64,000 nt of DNA from an uncultured Pelagibacteraceae bacterium (GTDB lineage Bacteria; Pseudomonadota; Alphaproteobacteria; Pelagibacterales; Pelagibacteraceae). Both the position numbers and the translations under genes were made by a program. Location of the stretch: the NCBI GenBank assembly GCA_902578775.1, contig CACHEF010000002.1, forward strand, positions 124,001 through 188,000, in the 5' to 3' direction. Below are positions 17,485 through 25,739 of this stretch, piece by piece (position 1 is the stretch's first letter; each line of letters opens with the position of its first letter). A model generated the notes under the pieces. It searched no databases and was not told the DNA's origin. It was given only the letters and a program-made list of their open reading frames with translations.

Positions 17485-17601
17485 ATGAGAAAAAATCTTA
17501 AAAAGTATTTATTAGTTGGTACTTTTTCCTTTTTTTTAATTAAAGGAATAATTTGGTTAATAATAATTGCGGGTGCTTTTTTTGGAATAGGAAAAATATA
17601 G
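17485..17601 (+). CDS. Small single-pass membrane protein
   Basis: 38 aa: a basic N-terminus (MRKNLKKYLL) and one long hydrophobic helix (FFLIKGIIWLIIIAGAFFGIG). The stop is followed with no gap by the GGAG Shine-Dalgarno of the next gene, so the two are almost certainly translated from one mRNA. I do not recognise a characterised family. Confidence 0.6.
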   Translation: MRKNLKKYLLVGTFSFFLIKGIIWLIIIAGAFFGIGKI

Positions 17602-17609
17602 GAGAAAAA

Positions 17610-17912
17610 ATGTTCGTTGCAATGAATAAATTTAAGATTGTAAAAGGTAAAGAAATTGAATTTGAAAATGTTTGGAAAAATCGAGAGACTCATTTAGCTG
17701 ATGTCCAAGGTTTTAAAAATTTTAATCTAATGAAAGGTGAAGAAAATCTTGATCACACCTTATATGCATCCCACAGTATTTGGGAGTCAAAAGAGGATTT
17801 TTGGAATTGGACCAAATCAGAGGCATTTAGGCTTGCGCATAAAGACGCGGGCAAACATAAAGAATTATATATTGGTTCACCAAATTTTGAAGGATATGAA
17901 AAAGTATTATAA
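17610..17912 (+). CDS. Antibiotic-biosynthesis-monooxygenase family / HmoA-like heme-degrading protein
   Basis: 100 aa from the ATG preceded by GGAGAAAAA; this start is chosen over an upstream in-frame ATG inside the previous gene. The fold signature of a dimeric ferredoxin-like ABM domain is visible: MFVAMNKFKIVKGKEIEFENVW, a GF..F.L strand, then the HSIWESKEDFWNW segment and a helix with AFRLAHKDAG. Asparagine 6, the tryptophans and the late histidine correspond in kind to the N/W/H set of IsdG/HmoA enzymes that open the heme ring. Heme as substrate is inference; small ABM proteins have other roles. Confidence 0.68.
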   Translation: MFVAMNKFKIVKGKEIEFENVWKNRETHLADVQGFKNFNLMKGEENLDHTLYASHSIWESKEDFWNWTKSEAFRLAHKDAGKHKELYIGSPNFEGYEKVL

Positions 17913-17987
17913 AATTATTAATTATAAATGATTAATAATGTTTTTGAGTCGCAGTGATATAAAAATTTAACGTACTATATCAACATC

Positions 17988-18110
17988 ATGGAAACATTAA
18001 TTATCCTAGCTTTAGCAATTGTTGTTGGGTTAATACTTTTCAGACCTTTCTCAAAAAAAGAACTGGATGAGTATAATGACAAAGATAATTGGTCTAATAT
18101 GGGATTTTAA
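17988..18110 (+). CDS. Small single-TM hypothetical protein
   Basis: 40 aa: METLIILALAIVVGLILF forms one N-terminal membrane helix, followed by a charged tail (SKKELDEYNDKDNW). No clear Shine-Dalgarno precedes the ATG. It lies in the 200-base gap between HmoA and the small periplasmic protein, same strand. The hydrophobic-then-charged composition is protein-like, but there is no homology evidence I can cite. Confidence 0.45.
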   Translation: METLIILALAIVVGLILFRPFSKKELDEYNDKDNWSNMGF

Positions 18111-18123
18111 CTACAGGAAAATT

Positions 18124-18330
18124 ATGAAAAATTTTTTAATTACAGCTTTTCTAATTTTATTTTCTAATGCTGCATTCGCGGGTTCTTGTCCAATGATGGC
18201 TAAAAATATTGATGCCAAAATTTCAGAGGCTCAAGAATTAAGAGATGCTGGTATGAAAGCACACGAAAGTGGTGATCATGCTAAATCGGAAGAATTACTA
18301 AATAAAGCTTTAGAATTGTTTAAAGGCTAA
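18124..18330 (+). CDS. Small secreted helical protein
   Basis: 68 aa from the Met of MKNFLITAFLILFSNAAFA, a textbook signal peptide with an AFA cleavage site; upstream in-frame starts would bury it. The mature part starts GSCPMMAKNID and is otherwise helical with a TPR-like stretch (AHESGDHAKSEELLNKALEL), matching half of a tetratricopeptide repeat. One cysteine follows the cleavage site by two residues, so it is not a standard lipobox. Periplasmic, function unknown. Confidence 0.68.
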   Translation: MKNFLITAFLILFSNAAFAGSCPMMAKNIDAKISEAQELRDAGMKAHESGDHAKSEELLNKALELFKG

Positions 18331-18343
18331 ATTTTTGGGGTTT

Positions 18344-18370
18344 GGGGCACCTGGCAACAGAACGCCCTTT
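18344..18370 (+). terminator. Hairpin between convergent genes
   Basis: GGGC (18345-18348) pairs with GCCC (18364-18367). Inside, CTG pairs with CAG around a GCAA tetraloop, with an AC/AAC internal loop, and TTT follows. It sits between the small secreted protein gene and the convergent methyltransferase. The T-tract is short, so it is a weak terminator or another structured element. Confidence 0.4.
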
Positions 18371-19172
18371 AAAACCTTAATAACAATATCCTCTTTATCA
18401 TAGTAAATATCAAAAAAACTAGTGTGAAGATTTTATAGGAAATTTTGTACTTTAAATAATATCTAAATGAATTACCAGTTCGTGAAGATTTTTCAATGAA
18501 CTTCATATCTTCATAAGAGTGGTTAATTACTTCTTTACTTAATTTATCATTCACTCCTTTTCTTACAAAGACCAGATTGTGATAAAAAGAAACATTCGTA
18601 ATTTTAGCATCATATTTATTTGCAACATAAAAGGGATTTGCTATTTCTTGATAATTTAGCCTATCGGTTAAATGTTTAAAAAAATTCATATGAGAATTTG
18701 AATATTTCAAATCAAATGGGTTTCCTCCAAAAAAATGGTTGTAACTTGTTTGCATATCTTCAACTACATATAAACCTTCATTGTTTAGATAAGGAAAAAG
18801 TAAGTGAAAGCTTTTGATAACATCTTTTTTTAAATGACTTCCATCATCAATGATAATATCAAAATTTCCGTATTTATTTACGATTTCTTTTATAAAGTTT
18901 TCATCACTTTGTGATCCTTGGTGAACTTTAATATTTGTTCTAACTAAGTTTTTTTCTATTAGATTTATTTTATGAATATCAATACCAATTATAGTTGAGT
19001 TCTTAAAATAATCTGACCATGTTAATAAAGATTTTCCATCTGCAACTCCTATCTCAAGGATTTGTAATTTCTTTTCTCTTAAATTATCAAAATATTTTTC
19101 ATACGTCTTCGTATAGCCATGCTCGTATTTATCTGTTTTATAATACTCAGCTATTGATGTGAGATTTTTCAT
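18369..19172 (-). CDS. Class I SAM-dependent methyltransferase (CmcI/sugar O-methyltransferase-like)
   Basis: 267 aa. N-terminal LTSIAEYYKTDKYEHGYTKTYEKYF is characteristic of a branch annotated in polysaccharide and macrolide clusters as sugar O-methyltransferases. SAM motif I is LEIGVADGKSLLTW and the acidic residue is in IIGIDIHK; then FDIIIDDGSHLKKDV (metal-binding style Asp pair) and GLYVVEDMQTSY. The last 25 residues are hydrophobic (TLVFLIFTMIKRILLL), suggesting membrane association. It is likely to act on a surface glycan, which fits the nearby glycosyltransferases; the acceptor is unknown. Confidence 0.75.
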   Translation of the reverse strand: MKNLTSIAEYYKTDKYEHGYTKTYEKYFDNLREKKLQILEIGVADGKSLLTWSDYFKNSTIIGIDIHKINLIEKNLVRTNIKVHQGSQSDENFIKEIVNKYGNFDIIIDDGSHLKKDVIKSFHLLFPYLNNEGLYVVEDMQTSYNHFFGGNPFDLKYSNSHMNFFKHLTDRLNYQEIANPFYVANKYDAKITNVSFYHNLVFVRKGVNDKLSKEVINHSYEDMKFIEKSSRTGNSFRYYLKYKISYKIFTLVFLIFTMIKRILLLRF

Positions 19173-19189
19173 TTAAGTCATCTTTAATC

Positions 19190-19702
19190 TTAGAATATTG
19201 ATTTAGAGTATTTTTTCCAATTTTCCTGATAGTGTTTCGTATTCTCAAATACTGCTTTTTTTTCCTCTTCAGTGACTTCTCTTACAACTTTGCCTGGTGA
19301 ACCAACTACTAAAGAATTATCTGGTATTACTTTATTTTCTGTAATTAAAGCTTTAGCGCCTATGATACAATTCTTTCCAATTTTAGCTTTATTTAGAATA
19401 ACTGCACCAATTCCGATTAGACTATTATCCCCTATAGTACATCCATGAAGCATAACTAAATGTCCAATTGTTACATCTTTACCAACTTTTAAAGGACAGC
19501 CTGGATCTGTGTGTAAAACACTTCCGTCTTGAACATTTGAGCCCTCACCTATGTGAATATTTTCAATATCACCTCTCAAAGTTGCATTAAACCAAATACT
19601 TGAATTTTTTTCTAGAGTAACATCCCCTATTATAGTTGCATTAGGAGCTACCCAATTTTCACCAGAGTTTTTTGTTTTTTTATCTTTTAAATCATAAAAC
19701 AT
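19190..19702 (-). CDS. Gamma-carbonic anhydrase-like hexapeptide-repeat protein
   Basis: 170 aa left-handed beta-helix protein. Hexapeptide repeats run from about residue 20 to 130 (PNATIIGDVTLEKNSSIWF, LIGIGAVILNKAKIG, NCIIGAKALI). The zinc-ligand histidines of the gamma-CA class are present in SVLHTDPG and in GHLVMLHGCTIG. It resembles YrdA/CaiE/PaaY proteins, which are often thioesterases or weakly active anhydrases rather than true CO2 hydratases. It lies 17 bases upstream of the methyltransferase on the same strand and diverges from the thioredoxin-like gene. Confidence 0.85.
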   Translation of the reverse strand: MFYDLKDKKTKNSGENWVAPNATIIGDVTLEKNSSIWFNATLRGDIENIHIGEGSNVQDGSVLHTDPGCPLKVGKDVTIGHLVMLHGCTIGDNSLIGIGAVILNKAKIGKNCIIGAKALITENKVIPDNSLVVGSPGKVVREVTEEEKKAVFENTKHYQENWKKYSKSIF

Positions 19703-19722
19703 AATTTATATATTATTACATT

Positions 19723-20274
19723 ATGCCAATACAAACTCCAATATGTGATTTTGGTCAAAAAGCACATGACTTTGAGCTTAAATCAACTGATGGTAAAGTT
19801 ATTTCTTTAAATGATATTAAAGGTGAAAATGGAACTTTAATAATGTTTATTTGTAATCATTGTCCTTATGTTAGGGCTGTAACAAAAGATATCGTTGAGG
19901 ATTGTAAAAAATTAAAAAATTTGGGAATAAATTCAGTGGCCATATGTGCAAATGATGCTGAAAATTATCCTGAAGACTCATTTGACAACATGATCTTGTT
20001 TGCAAAAAAAAATCAATTTGATTTTCATTATTTAATCGACGAAACACAGGAGATTGCAAAGACTTATAATGCTGTATGCACTCCAGATTTCTTTGGTTAC
20101 AATAAAAACTTAGAACTTCAATATAGAGGCAGGTTAAGACAACTTAAAAATTTAGTTCCTGTAAGAGAAGGTGAAAGTGATCTTCTTAGAGCAATGAAAC
20201 AAATTTGTGAAACAGGAAAAGGGCCCGAAAAACAAACACCTAGTGCTGGTTGTGGCATTAAGTGGAAACAATAA
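19723..20274 (+). CDS. Thioredoxin-fold redoxin family protein
   Basis: 183 aa. AhpC/TSA-Redoxin type domain with opening PDFELKSTDGK-like strand (AHDFELKSTDGKVISL) and an active-site CNHCPYVRA, where the CxxC pair replaces the usual CGPC. The C-terminus ends PSAGCGIKWKQ, a conserved cysteine segment of this small family (thioredoxin family protein with CNHCPYV signature). No signal peptide, so cytoplasmic. Likely thiol-disulfide or peroxide-reducing role; partners unknown. Followed three bases later by a glycosyltransferase. Confidence 0.83.
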   Translation: MPIQTPICDFGQKAHDFELKSTDGKVISLNDIKGENGTLIMFICNHCPYVRAVTKDIVEDCKKLKNLGINSVAICANDAENYPEDSFDNMILFAKKNQFDFHYLIDETQEIAKTYNAVCTPDFFGYNKNLELQYRGRLRQLKNLVPVREGESDLLRAMKQICETGKGPEKQTPSAGCGIKWKQ

Positions 20275-20277
20275 TTA

Positions 20278-21360
20278 ATGTATTTAATTGTAACTAGAGC
20301 TTTCCCACCAGAATTAGGTGGTATGCAAAGTTTAATGTGGGGTTTATCTAAAGAATTATCCAAAAACTTTATGATAAAGGTTTTTGCAGATTATATTGAG
20401 GGTCATAGAGATTTTGATGAACATGCATCTTTTTCAATAGAAAGAGTCGGAGGAATCAAATTTTTAAGAAAAATTAGAAAAGCTCAATTAATAAATGAAG
20501 TTTTAAAAGAAAAAAAAATTGATGGTATCATTAGCGATCATTGGAAAAGTTTAGAGCTTCTTAAAACAGATAAAAAAAAATACTGCCTTATTCATGGAAA
20601 AGAAATTAATTATCCAAAAGGAAGTAGATTAAATAATCGTATTTTAAAAGTTCTAAATAATGTTGAAAAAGTTATAGCAAACTCAAATTATACTAAAAAT
20701 TTAGCAATTGAAATTGGTTTAAATGAGGAGAAAATTGTAGTGATCAATCCGGGCGTTGGTCAAAATGAAAAACTTGATAAAAAATCAGTTGAAAATATTG
20801 AAAGCTTATTAAGGATAAAGTCACCTAGATTAATTACAGTTTCAAGATTTGATAAAAGAAAAAATCATGAAAAAGTAATAATGGCTATCAGAAATCTAAA
20901 ACAAATTTATCCAGATATTGTTTACATTTGTATTGGATATGGAGATGAGGAAAAAAATATTAAAAAATTGGTAAAAGAGCTTAATTTAGACTCGCAAGTA
21001 ATGTTTTTTAAAAACATTTCAGAAAATCTTAAAAATGCATTAGTTGCAAAATCAAATATTTTTGTAATGCCGTCCATAAAATATAAAACTTCAGTAGAAG
21101 GGTTTGGAATAGCTTATGTAGAGGCTGCCCAATATGGTGTCCCATCTCTTGGAGGAAAAGACGGAGGAGCCTCTGATGCCATTGTGCACGAAAAGACTGG
21201 ATTAATTTGTGATGGTAGCAATCTTGATGATATCTATTCATCATTAAATTCCATGATTGAAAATAAGAAATATGATGAACTTGGAAAAAATGCAAAAGAA
21301 TATGTTTTAAAATTTCAATGGAAAAAAATAATAGAGGAATATAAAAAAATTCTTAAATAA
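20278..21360 (+). CDS. Glycosyltransferase family 4
   Basis: 360 aa, GT-B fold. N-terminal TRAFPPELGGMQSLMWGLSKEL is the GT4 donor/acceptor loop with GG motif; the C-terminal half has LITVSRFDKRKNHEKVI and the EX7E-type region VEGFGIAYVEAAQYGVPSLGG with two glutamates spaced about eight apart. It transfers a sugar from an NDP donor with retention, most probably for lipopolysaccharide or capsule. Its end overlaps the end of the convergent GT9 gene by eight bases. Confidence 0.87.
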   Translation: MYLIVTRAFPPELGGMQSLMWGLSKELSKNFMIKVFADYIEGHRDFDEHASFSIERVGGIKFLRKIRKAQLINEVLKEKKIDGIISDHWKSLELLKTDKKKYCLIHGKEINYPKGSRLNNRILKVLNNVEKVIANSNYTKNLAIEIGLNEEKIVVINPGVGQNEKLDKKSVENIESLLRIKSPRLITVSRFDKRKNHEKVIMAIRNLKQIYPDIVYICIGYGDEEKNIKKLVKELNLDSQVMFFKNISENLKNALVAKSNIFVMPSIKYKTSVEGFGIAYVEAAQYGVPSLGGKDGGASDAIVHEKTGLICDGSNLDDIYSSLNSMIENKKYDELGKNAKEYVLKFQWKKIIEEYKKILK

Positions 21361-22291
21361 AATTAGTTAACCTCTCAAAAACTTTTTCTGCACTTAAATT
21401 ATTCAAATCATTAACTTCAATTGCTTTAAAATTGTCTCTTTCAATACTAACTTTATAAGCAGTTGTATGTTTACCAAATAATGCAAAACCTTTAGTTCCT
21501 GTATGTGCAGAAATATGTGCAGGTCCAGTATCATTAGCAACTACAAAAGAGCTTGCTTTTATTAAAGAAGTTAATTGAGATATATCAAGTGCTCTTCCAT
21601 TATCTAAAATCGCTATAGCATTTATGTTTTTTGCGTCATTTATTTCACTTGGACCAGGTGCTGTCACAATTTTATATTCGTCACCATATTTGTTAAAAAT
21701 TTTTTGTATTAGTTCGTTATAATAAGGCCATTTTTTAATTTTTAAATGAGATGAGCAAAAAGGAAATATTAAAATATATTTTTCCAACTTATAAAAATTT
21801 TTTATTTCACTTATGTCTGAAGAGGCCCAACTAAATTCAGGTTTTAATGTGTTAGACGTATTTAAACCAGACTCTTTTAGTTGATAATCGAATCTTTCAA
21901 GTACAGAGCTTTTATCGAATTCTTCTTTATTTCTATTTAAAGGTAATGTTGTGATCGAACTTGACCAAACGTTTTTATCAGCTTTTGGAAAAAGAATATT
22001 TTTGTAAAAATTAGTTCTAGATGAGTTTTGAAGATCAAAAATTTTTGAGAAATTATGTTTCTTAAGATCTCTCATTAAAAAATATAAATAAATTAAGTTA
22101 TATCTGGGGAGTCTTTTGTCTAAAATTAATTCATGAATAAAAGGATTTTTTTGAAATAAATCAAAGTAAGGTTTAGTTGTAAGTAGAAATATTTGATCAT
22201 TTTTATGGTTTTCAGATATATCTTGAATTGCACCACTCGCTTGAGCTATATCTCCTAATGATCCATGTTTAATAATCAAAATATTAGACAT
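21353..22291 (-). CDS. Glycosyltransferase family 9 (heptosyltransferase-like)
   Basis: 312 aa. Start MSNILIIKHGSLGDIAQASGAI matches the N-terminal GT9 nucleotide-free face (IKxxxLGDxxxxxP), and the C-terminal donor site shows FPFCSSHLKIKKWPYYNELI and VANDTGPAHISAHTGTKGFALFG with the conserved D..GP.H. GT9 enzymes add heptose to lipid A-core in Gram-negatives, but whether this organism has heptose is not shown here, so donor identity stays open. Confidence 0.87.
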   Translation of the reverse strand: MSNILIIKHGSLGDIAQASGAIQDISENHKNDQIFLLTTKPYFDLFQKNPFIHELILDKRLPRYNLIYLYFLMRDLKKHNFSKIFDLQNSSRTNFYKNILFPKADKNVWSSSITTLPLNRNKEEFDKSSVLERFDYQLKESGLNTSNTLKPEFSWASSDISEIKNFYKLEKYILIFPFCSSHLKIKKWPYYNELIQKIFNKYGDEYKIVTAPGPSEINDAKNINAIAILDNGRALDISQLTSLIKASSFVVANDTGPAHISAHTGTKGFALFGKHTTAYKVSIERDNFKAIEVNDLNNLSAEKVFERLTNFI

Positions 22292-22323
22292 ATTTATAAC
22301 AAGATAACACAGTATTAATTTTT

Positions 22324-22713
22324 ATGAATAAAATTATAGTAGAAGTTTCGATAGGAGAACTTTTAGACAAAATTTCGATTTTGGAGATTAAACAAGAAAA
22401 AATAAAAGATCCTGATAAGTTAAAATTCATAAATATTGAACATTCAATTTTAAAAGATCAATTAAAAACAAATGTTAAGTATGATGAAAAACTCAAAAGT
22501 ATGTACCTATTACTGAAAGATATAAATGCTAAACTTTGGGTTATAGAAGATGAAAAGAGAGAATGTGAAAAAAATAAAGATTTTGAAGAAAAGTTTATAA
22601 AACTTTCAAGAGATATTCATTTTTTAAATGATGATAGAGCTAAGATTAAACTTGAAATGAATATTTATTCAGGTTCAAAAATCAGAGAAATTAAAGAGTA
22701 TAAGAAATATTAA
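22324..22713 (+). CDS. DUF6165-like hypothetical protein
   Basis: 129 aa soluble helical protein, beginning MNKIIVEVSIGELLDKISIL and rich in K and E with a conserved-looking LWVIEDEKRECE and a FLNDDRAKIKLEMNIYSGS end. I recognise this pattern as the DUF6165 family, found among polysaccharide genes with no established activity. The stop TAA overlaps the ATG of the following TylF-type methyltransferase (TAATG), so the two are translationally coupled and probably act in the same glycan pathway. Confidence 0.65.
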   Translation: MNKIIVEVSIGELLDKISILEIKQEKIKDPDKLKFINIEHSILKDQLKTNVKYDEKLKSMYLLLKDINAKLWVIEDEKRECEKNKDFEEKFIKLSRDIHFLNDDRAKIKLEMNIYSGSKIREIKEYKKY

Positions 22714-23438
22714 TGTTTAAAAACATAATTAAAAAAATTACTGGATATAGTGGTTACAAATTTATAAAAAAGATAGACCATGAATTAGAGAATACATCTA
22801 ATTTCAACAAAGAATTAATCAAAGATTTTTCTAAATATACCATGACGTCAAATATGAAAATTTTTTCGCTTATAAAAGCATTTGAATATATTCATAAATT
22901 TAATATCGCTGGAGATTTTGTTGAATGTGGTGTTTTTACAGGTGGAAATATTATGCTACTGAAAAAATTAATAGAAAAAAACAATTTAGATAAAAAAATT
23001 TATGCCTATGATACTTTTGAAGGAATGACAAATCCAACATCTAATGACATAAAAATCGATGGAACTGTAGCCAGTGAAAAAATTTTAAAAAAAAATAACT
23101 GGTCTAGTTGTTCTTTAGAAAAAGTAAAAGAAAATTTTGCTGAAATGAATTTAGAATTAAATAATATTCAATTTGTAAAAGGAAAAGTGGAGGAAACATT
23201 AAAAAATGATGAAAACTTACCAAAAAAAATATCAATATTAAGGCTCGATACTGATTTTTATGAAAGTACTAAAATTGAGTTAAAATACTTATATCCTTTA
23301 CTCGTTGAAGGTGGGATTTTGATTATTGATGACTATGGCAGTTGGTTAGGTTCAAAAAAAGCTACAGATGAATATTTTTCAGAAAAAAAAATTTTTATGC
23401 ATTTTATTGATCACTCAGCTAGAATGATAATAAAATAA
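22713..23438 (+). CDS. TylF/MycF-family O-methyltransferase
   Basis: 241 aa. The TylF family signature is visible: GDFVECGVFTGGNIMLLKKL as SAM motif I, then IYAYDTFEGM after the second strand, FVKGKVEETL, LRLDTDFYESTKIELKYLYPLL and GGILIIDDYGSW with the metal-coordinating aspartates. In natural-product clusters these methylate deoxysugar hydroxyls; among glycan genes they probably methylate surface sugars. Coupled to the DUF6165-like gene. The stop is directly adjacent to the stop of the convergent permease gene. Confidence 0.85.
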   Translation: MFKNIIKKITGYSGYKFIKKIDHELENTSNFNKELIKDFSKYTMTSNMKIFSLIKAFEYIHKFNIAGDFVECGVFTGGNIMLLKKLIEKNNLDKKIYAYDTFEGMTNPTSNDIKIDGTVASEKILKKNNWSSCSLEKVKENFAEMNLELNNIQFVKGKVEETLKNDENLPKKISILRLDTDFYESTKIELKYLYPLLVEGGILIIDDYGSWLGSKKATDEYFSEKKIFMHFIDHSARMIIK

Positions 23439-24113
23439 TTAATTAAATTTATATTTTTTTTCTAAAAGTCTTATTACATTATGAATAATAAAAGTCATAA
23501 ATAAATAAATCCCACCAGCAACAATAAAAACTTCTATAGGTTTAAATGTTGTCGAAATAATATATTTTGCCACTCCCGTTAAATCCATCAAAGTAACAGT
23601 GCTTGCTAGTGAGGTTCCTTTCATCATTAAAATTATTTCATTTCCATAAGCTGGTAACGATTGCCTAATTGCTATTGGAATTTGTATTTTATAAAAAATT
23701 ATTTTTTTTGATATGCCTAAACTCTTACCAGCTTCAATAATTCCTGGTTTGATTGTTTGAAATGCTGATCTTAAAATTTCTGACGTATAAGCACCGGTAT
23801 TCAGTGCAAACGCTATAATAGCACACCAGTAAGGTTCTTTAAGAATTACCCATAAAAATGTAGTTCTCAAATATTCAATTTGGCCTAAACCAAAATAAAT
23901 TATAAATATCTGAACTAATAATGGTGTGCCTCTAAATAAATAAGAGTAACCGTAAGCAAATTTATTTACAATTGAGTTTTTGTTTATTCTAAGAATTGCA
24001 AACAACAATCCAATAAATAAACCTACAATTAAAGAAACTGATAAAAGTTTTAAAGTAATAACAGCTGCGCTAATTAATTTAGGAAAGCTATTTATCATTA
24101 ATTCAAAATCCAT
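23439..24113 (-). CDS. Polar amino acid ABC transporter permease (HisM type)
   Basis: 224 aa with about five membrane helices and the inner-membrane EAA loop ...IEAGKSLGISKKIIFYKIQIP, where G and the spacing are conserved. N-terminal LLSVSLIVGLFIGLLFAILR and YLFRGTPLLVQIFIIYFGL are HisM/ArtM family signatures. It overlaps by one base the other permease, so the pair forms a heterodimeric channel for a basic or polar amino acid. The cognate ATPase gene is not next to it. Confidence 0.9.
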   Translation of the reverse strand: MDFELMINSFPKLISAAVITLKLLSVSLIVGLFIGLLFAILRINKNSIVNKFAYGYSYLFRGTPLLVQIFIIYFGLGQIEYLRTTFLWVILKEPYWCAIIAFALNTGAYTSEILRSAFQTIKPGIIEAGKSLGISKKIIFYKIQIPIAIRQSLPAYGNEIILMMKGTSLASTVTLMDLTGVAKYIISTTFKPIEVFIVAGGIYLFMTFIIHNVIRLLEKKYKFN

Positions 24114-24805
24114 TAATACCCCTTGCTATATCTAATTTCTAATTTGTTAATTAATTTCATGCTTAAAAATGTCAGCAGTAAATATAAAACTGCAGCGAAA
24201 GAATAAAAAAATAATGGATCTCTAGTAGAACCTGCTGCGATATATGATTGTCTCATAATTTCAACTAAACCTGTTACTGAAATTAAAGATGTGTCTTTTA
24301 AAGTTATTTGCCAAACATTACTTAGATTGGGGATAGCAAGTCGTAAAACTTGAGGAAAAATTATTTTAAAAAATTGGGCAAATTTACTTAAACCTAAAAC
24401 TTTTGCAGCTTCAAATTGACCTTTATCAATTGATTGAACTGCTCCTCTAAAAACTTCTGTTGAATACGCTCCAGAGATTATGCCAATTGCAAAAGCACCT
24501 GTTATAAATGCATTTATTTCAATATATTCATTATATCCAAATATTGAGGCAACAAACATTACTGCACCACTTCCACCAAAAAAGAAAAGGTAAATAACCA
24601 ATAATTCTGGAACCCCTCTAATTATTGTTGTGTAAGAATTTGCTATTAAATTAAATATTTTTTTCTTTGAAAGTTTTAAAGGAGTAAAAATTGCTGCAAA
24701 ACAAAAACCAATTATAATTGCTGTTATTGAAACAGCTATCGTCATTAAGGTTGCATAAAATAATTCATCACCCCAACCAGTATCTCCAAATGCTAGAAGT
24801 TCCAT
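24113..24805 (-). CDS. Polar amino acid ABC transporter permease (HisQ type)
   Basis: 230 aa, five-helix permease. Family markers are TIIRGVPELLVIYLFFFGG and the EAA-type loop FEAAKVLGLSKFAQFFKIIFPQVLRLAIP, then LKDTSLISVTGLVEIMRQ. These residues are typical of HisQ/ArtQ/opine permeases. Located between the binding protein (45 bases upstream on the minus strand) and the HisM-type gene, making binding protein-Q-M order. Confidence 0.9.
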   Translation of the reverse strand: MELLAFGDTGWGDELFYATLMTIAVSITAIIIGFCFAAIFTPLKLSKKKIFNLIANSYTTIIRGVPELLVIYLFFFGGSGAVMFVASIFGYNEYIEINAFITGAFAIGIISGAYSTEVFRGAVQSIDKGQFEAAKVLGLSKFAQFFKIIFPQVLRLAIPNLSNVWQITLKDTSLISVTGLVEIMRQSYIAAGSTRDPLFFYSFAAVLYLLLTFLSMKLINKLEIRYSKGY

Positions 24806-24850
24806 ACAGATTGGCGACTATATATTATAGCCGCCTAATCTAAAATTTAA

Positions 24851-25678
24851 TTACATAGAAGCGTCGAAACCGAACCATTTAGTAGCAATTCTACTAATAT
24901 CTCCGTTCTTTCTTGCTTTATTAATTGCAGCGTTAAACTTTTTTAAAAGTTCAGTATCATCTTTTCTAATACCAACTCCAACTCCATTACCAAAAGCTCC
25001 ACCTGAAAAAGTTGGACCTGTTAATACAACAGGCTTACCAGATTTTTCCGCATAATCACTAAATGCAACAGCAGCAGCTAATGCAGCATCACATCTTCCT
25101 GATGCTAAATCTAGGTTAACTTCATCTTGAGTTTTGTAAGTTCTTACATTTACATTTCCTACGTCACCTGAGTCTAAAAAGTTTTGGTGAATTGTAGCAG
25201 TTTGAACACAAACTGTTTTGCCTGCTAAAGCACCTGTAAGAGTTTTTAAAGCTTTTTTCGCTGCAGCATTAGGTTTTGTTAAATTTATTCCAGCAGGTGT
25301 ATCTAAACCTTCTAGACTAGATCCTTTCATAACAGCTAATGAGGCTACTTCATCTGCATAACCCTGAGAAAAACTTATTGCTTTCTGTCTTTCAGCAGTA
25401 ATTGACATACCAGCCATTATTGCATCAAACTTTCTCATAATTAATGCTGGTATCATTCCATCCCAGTCTTGTTCAACAATTTCACACTGTTGACCAATGT
25501 ATCTACATAAAGTGTAGGCCAATTCAACTTCAAACCCGATTAATTTACCTGCCTCATTTTTTGAGTTCCATGGTGGATAGGCACCTTCTGTTCCAATTTT
25601 TATTTTGTCAGCATTAACATTTCCTATTACTAATAAAGAAAGTAAAACTGAAAAAATAGTTTTTTTGAATATATTCAT
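24851..25678 (-). CDS. Polar amino acid ABC transporter substrate-binding protein
   Basis: 275 aa with signal peptide (MNIFKKTIFSVLLSLLVIGNVNA) and the family-3 binding fold: IKIGTEGAYPPWNSKNEAGKL, then GFEVELAYTLC, CEIVEQDWDGMIPALIMRKFD and MSITAERQKAISFSQGY, the last including the conserved arginine for the alpha-carboxylate. It looks like the LAO/HisJ/octopine group rather than the PotD polyamine group. A strong AAAGGAGAG Shine-Dalgarno precedes it. It lies 61 bases after the spermidine-synthase gene on the same strand. Import of arginine/ornithine-like precursors would fit polyamine synthesis but is inference. Confidence 0.9.
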   Translation of the reverse strand: MNIFKKTIFSVLLSLLVIGNVNADKIKIGTEGAYPPWNSKNEAGKLIGFEVELAYTLCRYIGQQCEIVEQDWDGMIPALIMRKFDAIMAGMSITAERQKAISFSQGYADEVASLAVMKGSSLEGLDTPAGINLTKPNAAAKKALKTLTGALAGKTVCVQTATIHQNFLDSGDVGNVNVRTYKTQDEVNLDLASGRCDAALAAAVAFSDYAEKSGKPVVLTGPTFSGGAFGNGVGVGIRKDDTELLKKFNAAINKARKNGDISRIATKWFGFDASM

Positions 25679-25739
25679 TATTCTCTCCTTTAATAAAAGA
25701 AATAGTATTTCACAAATTACAGATTTAAAAAAGAAAAAA

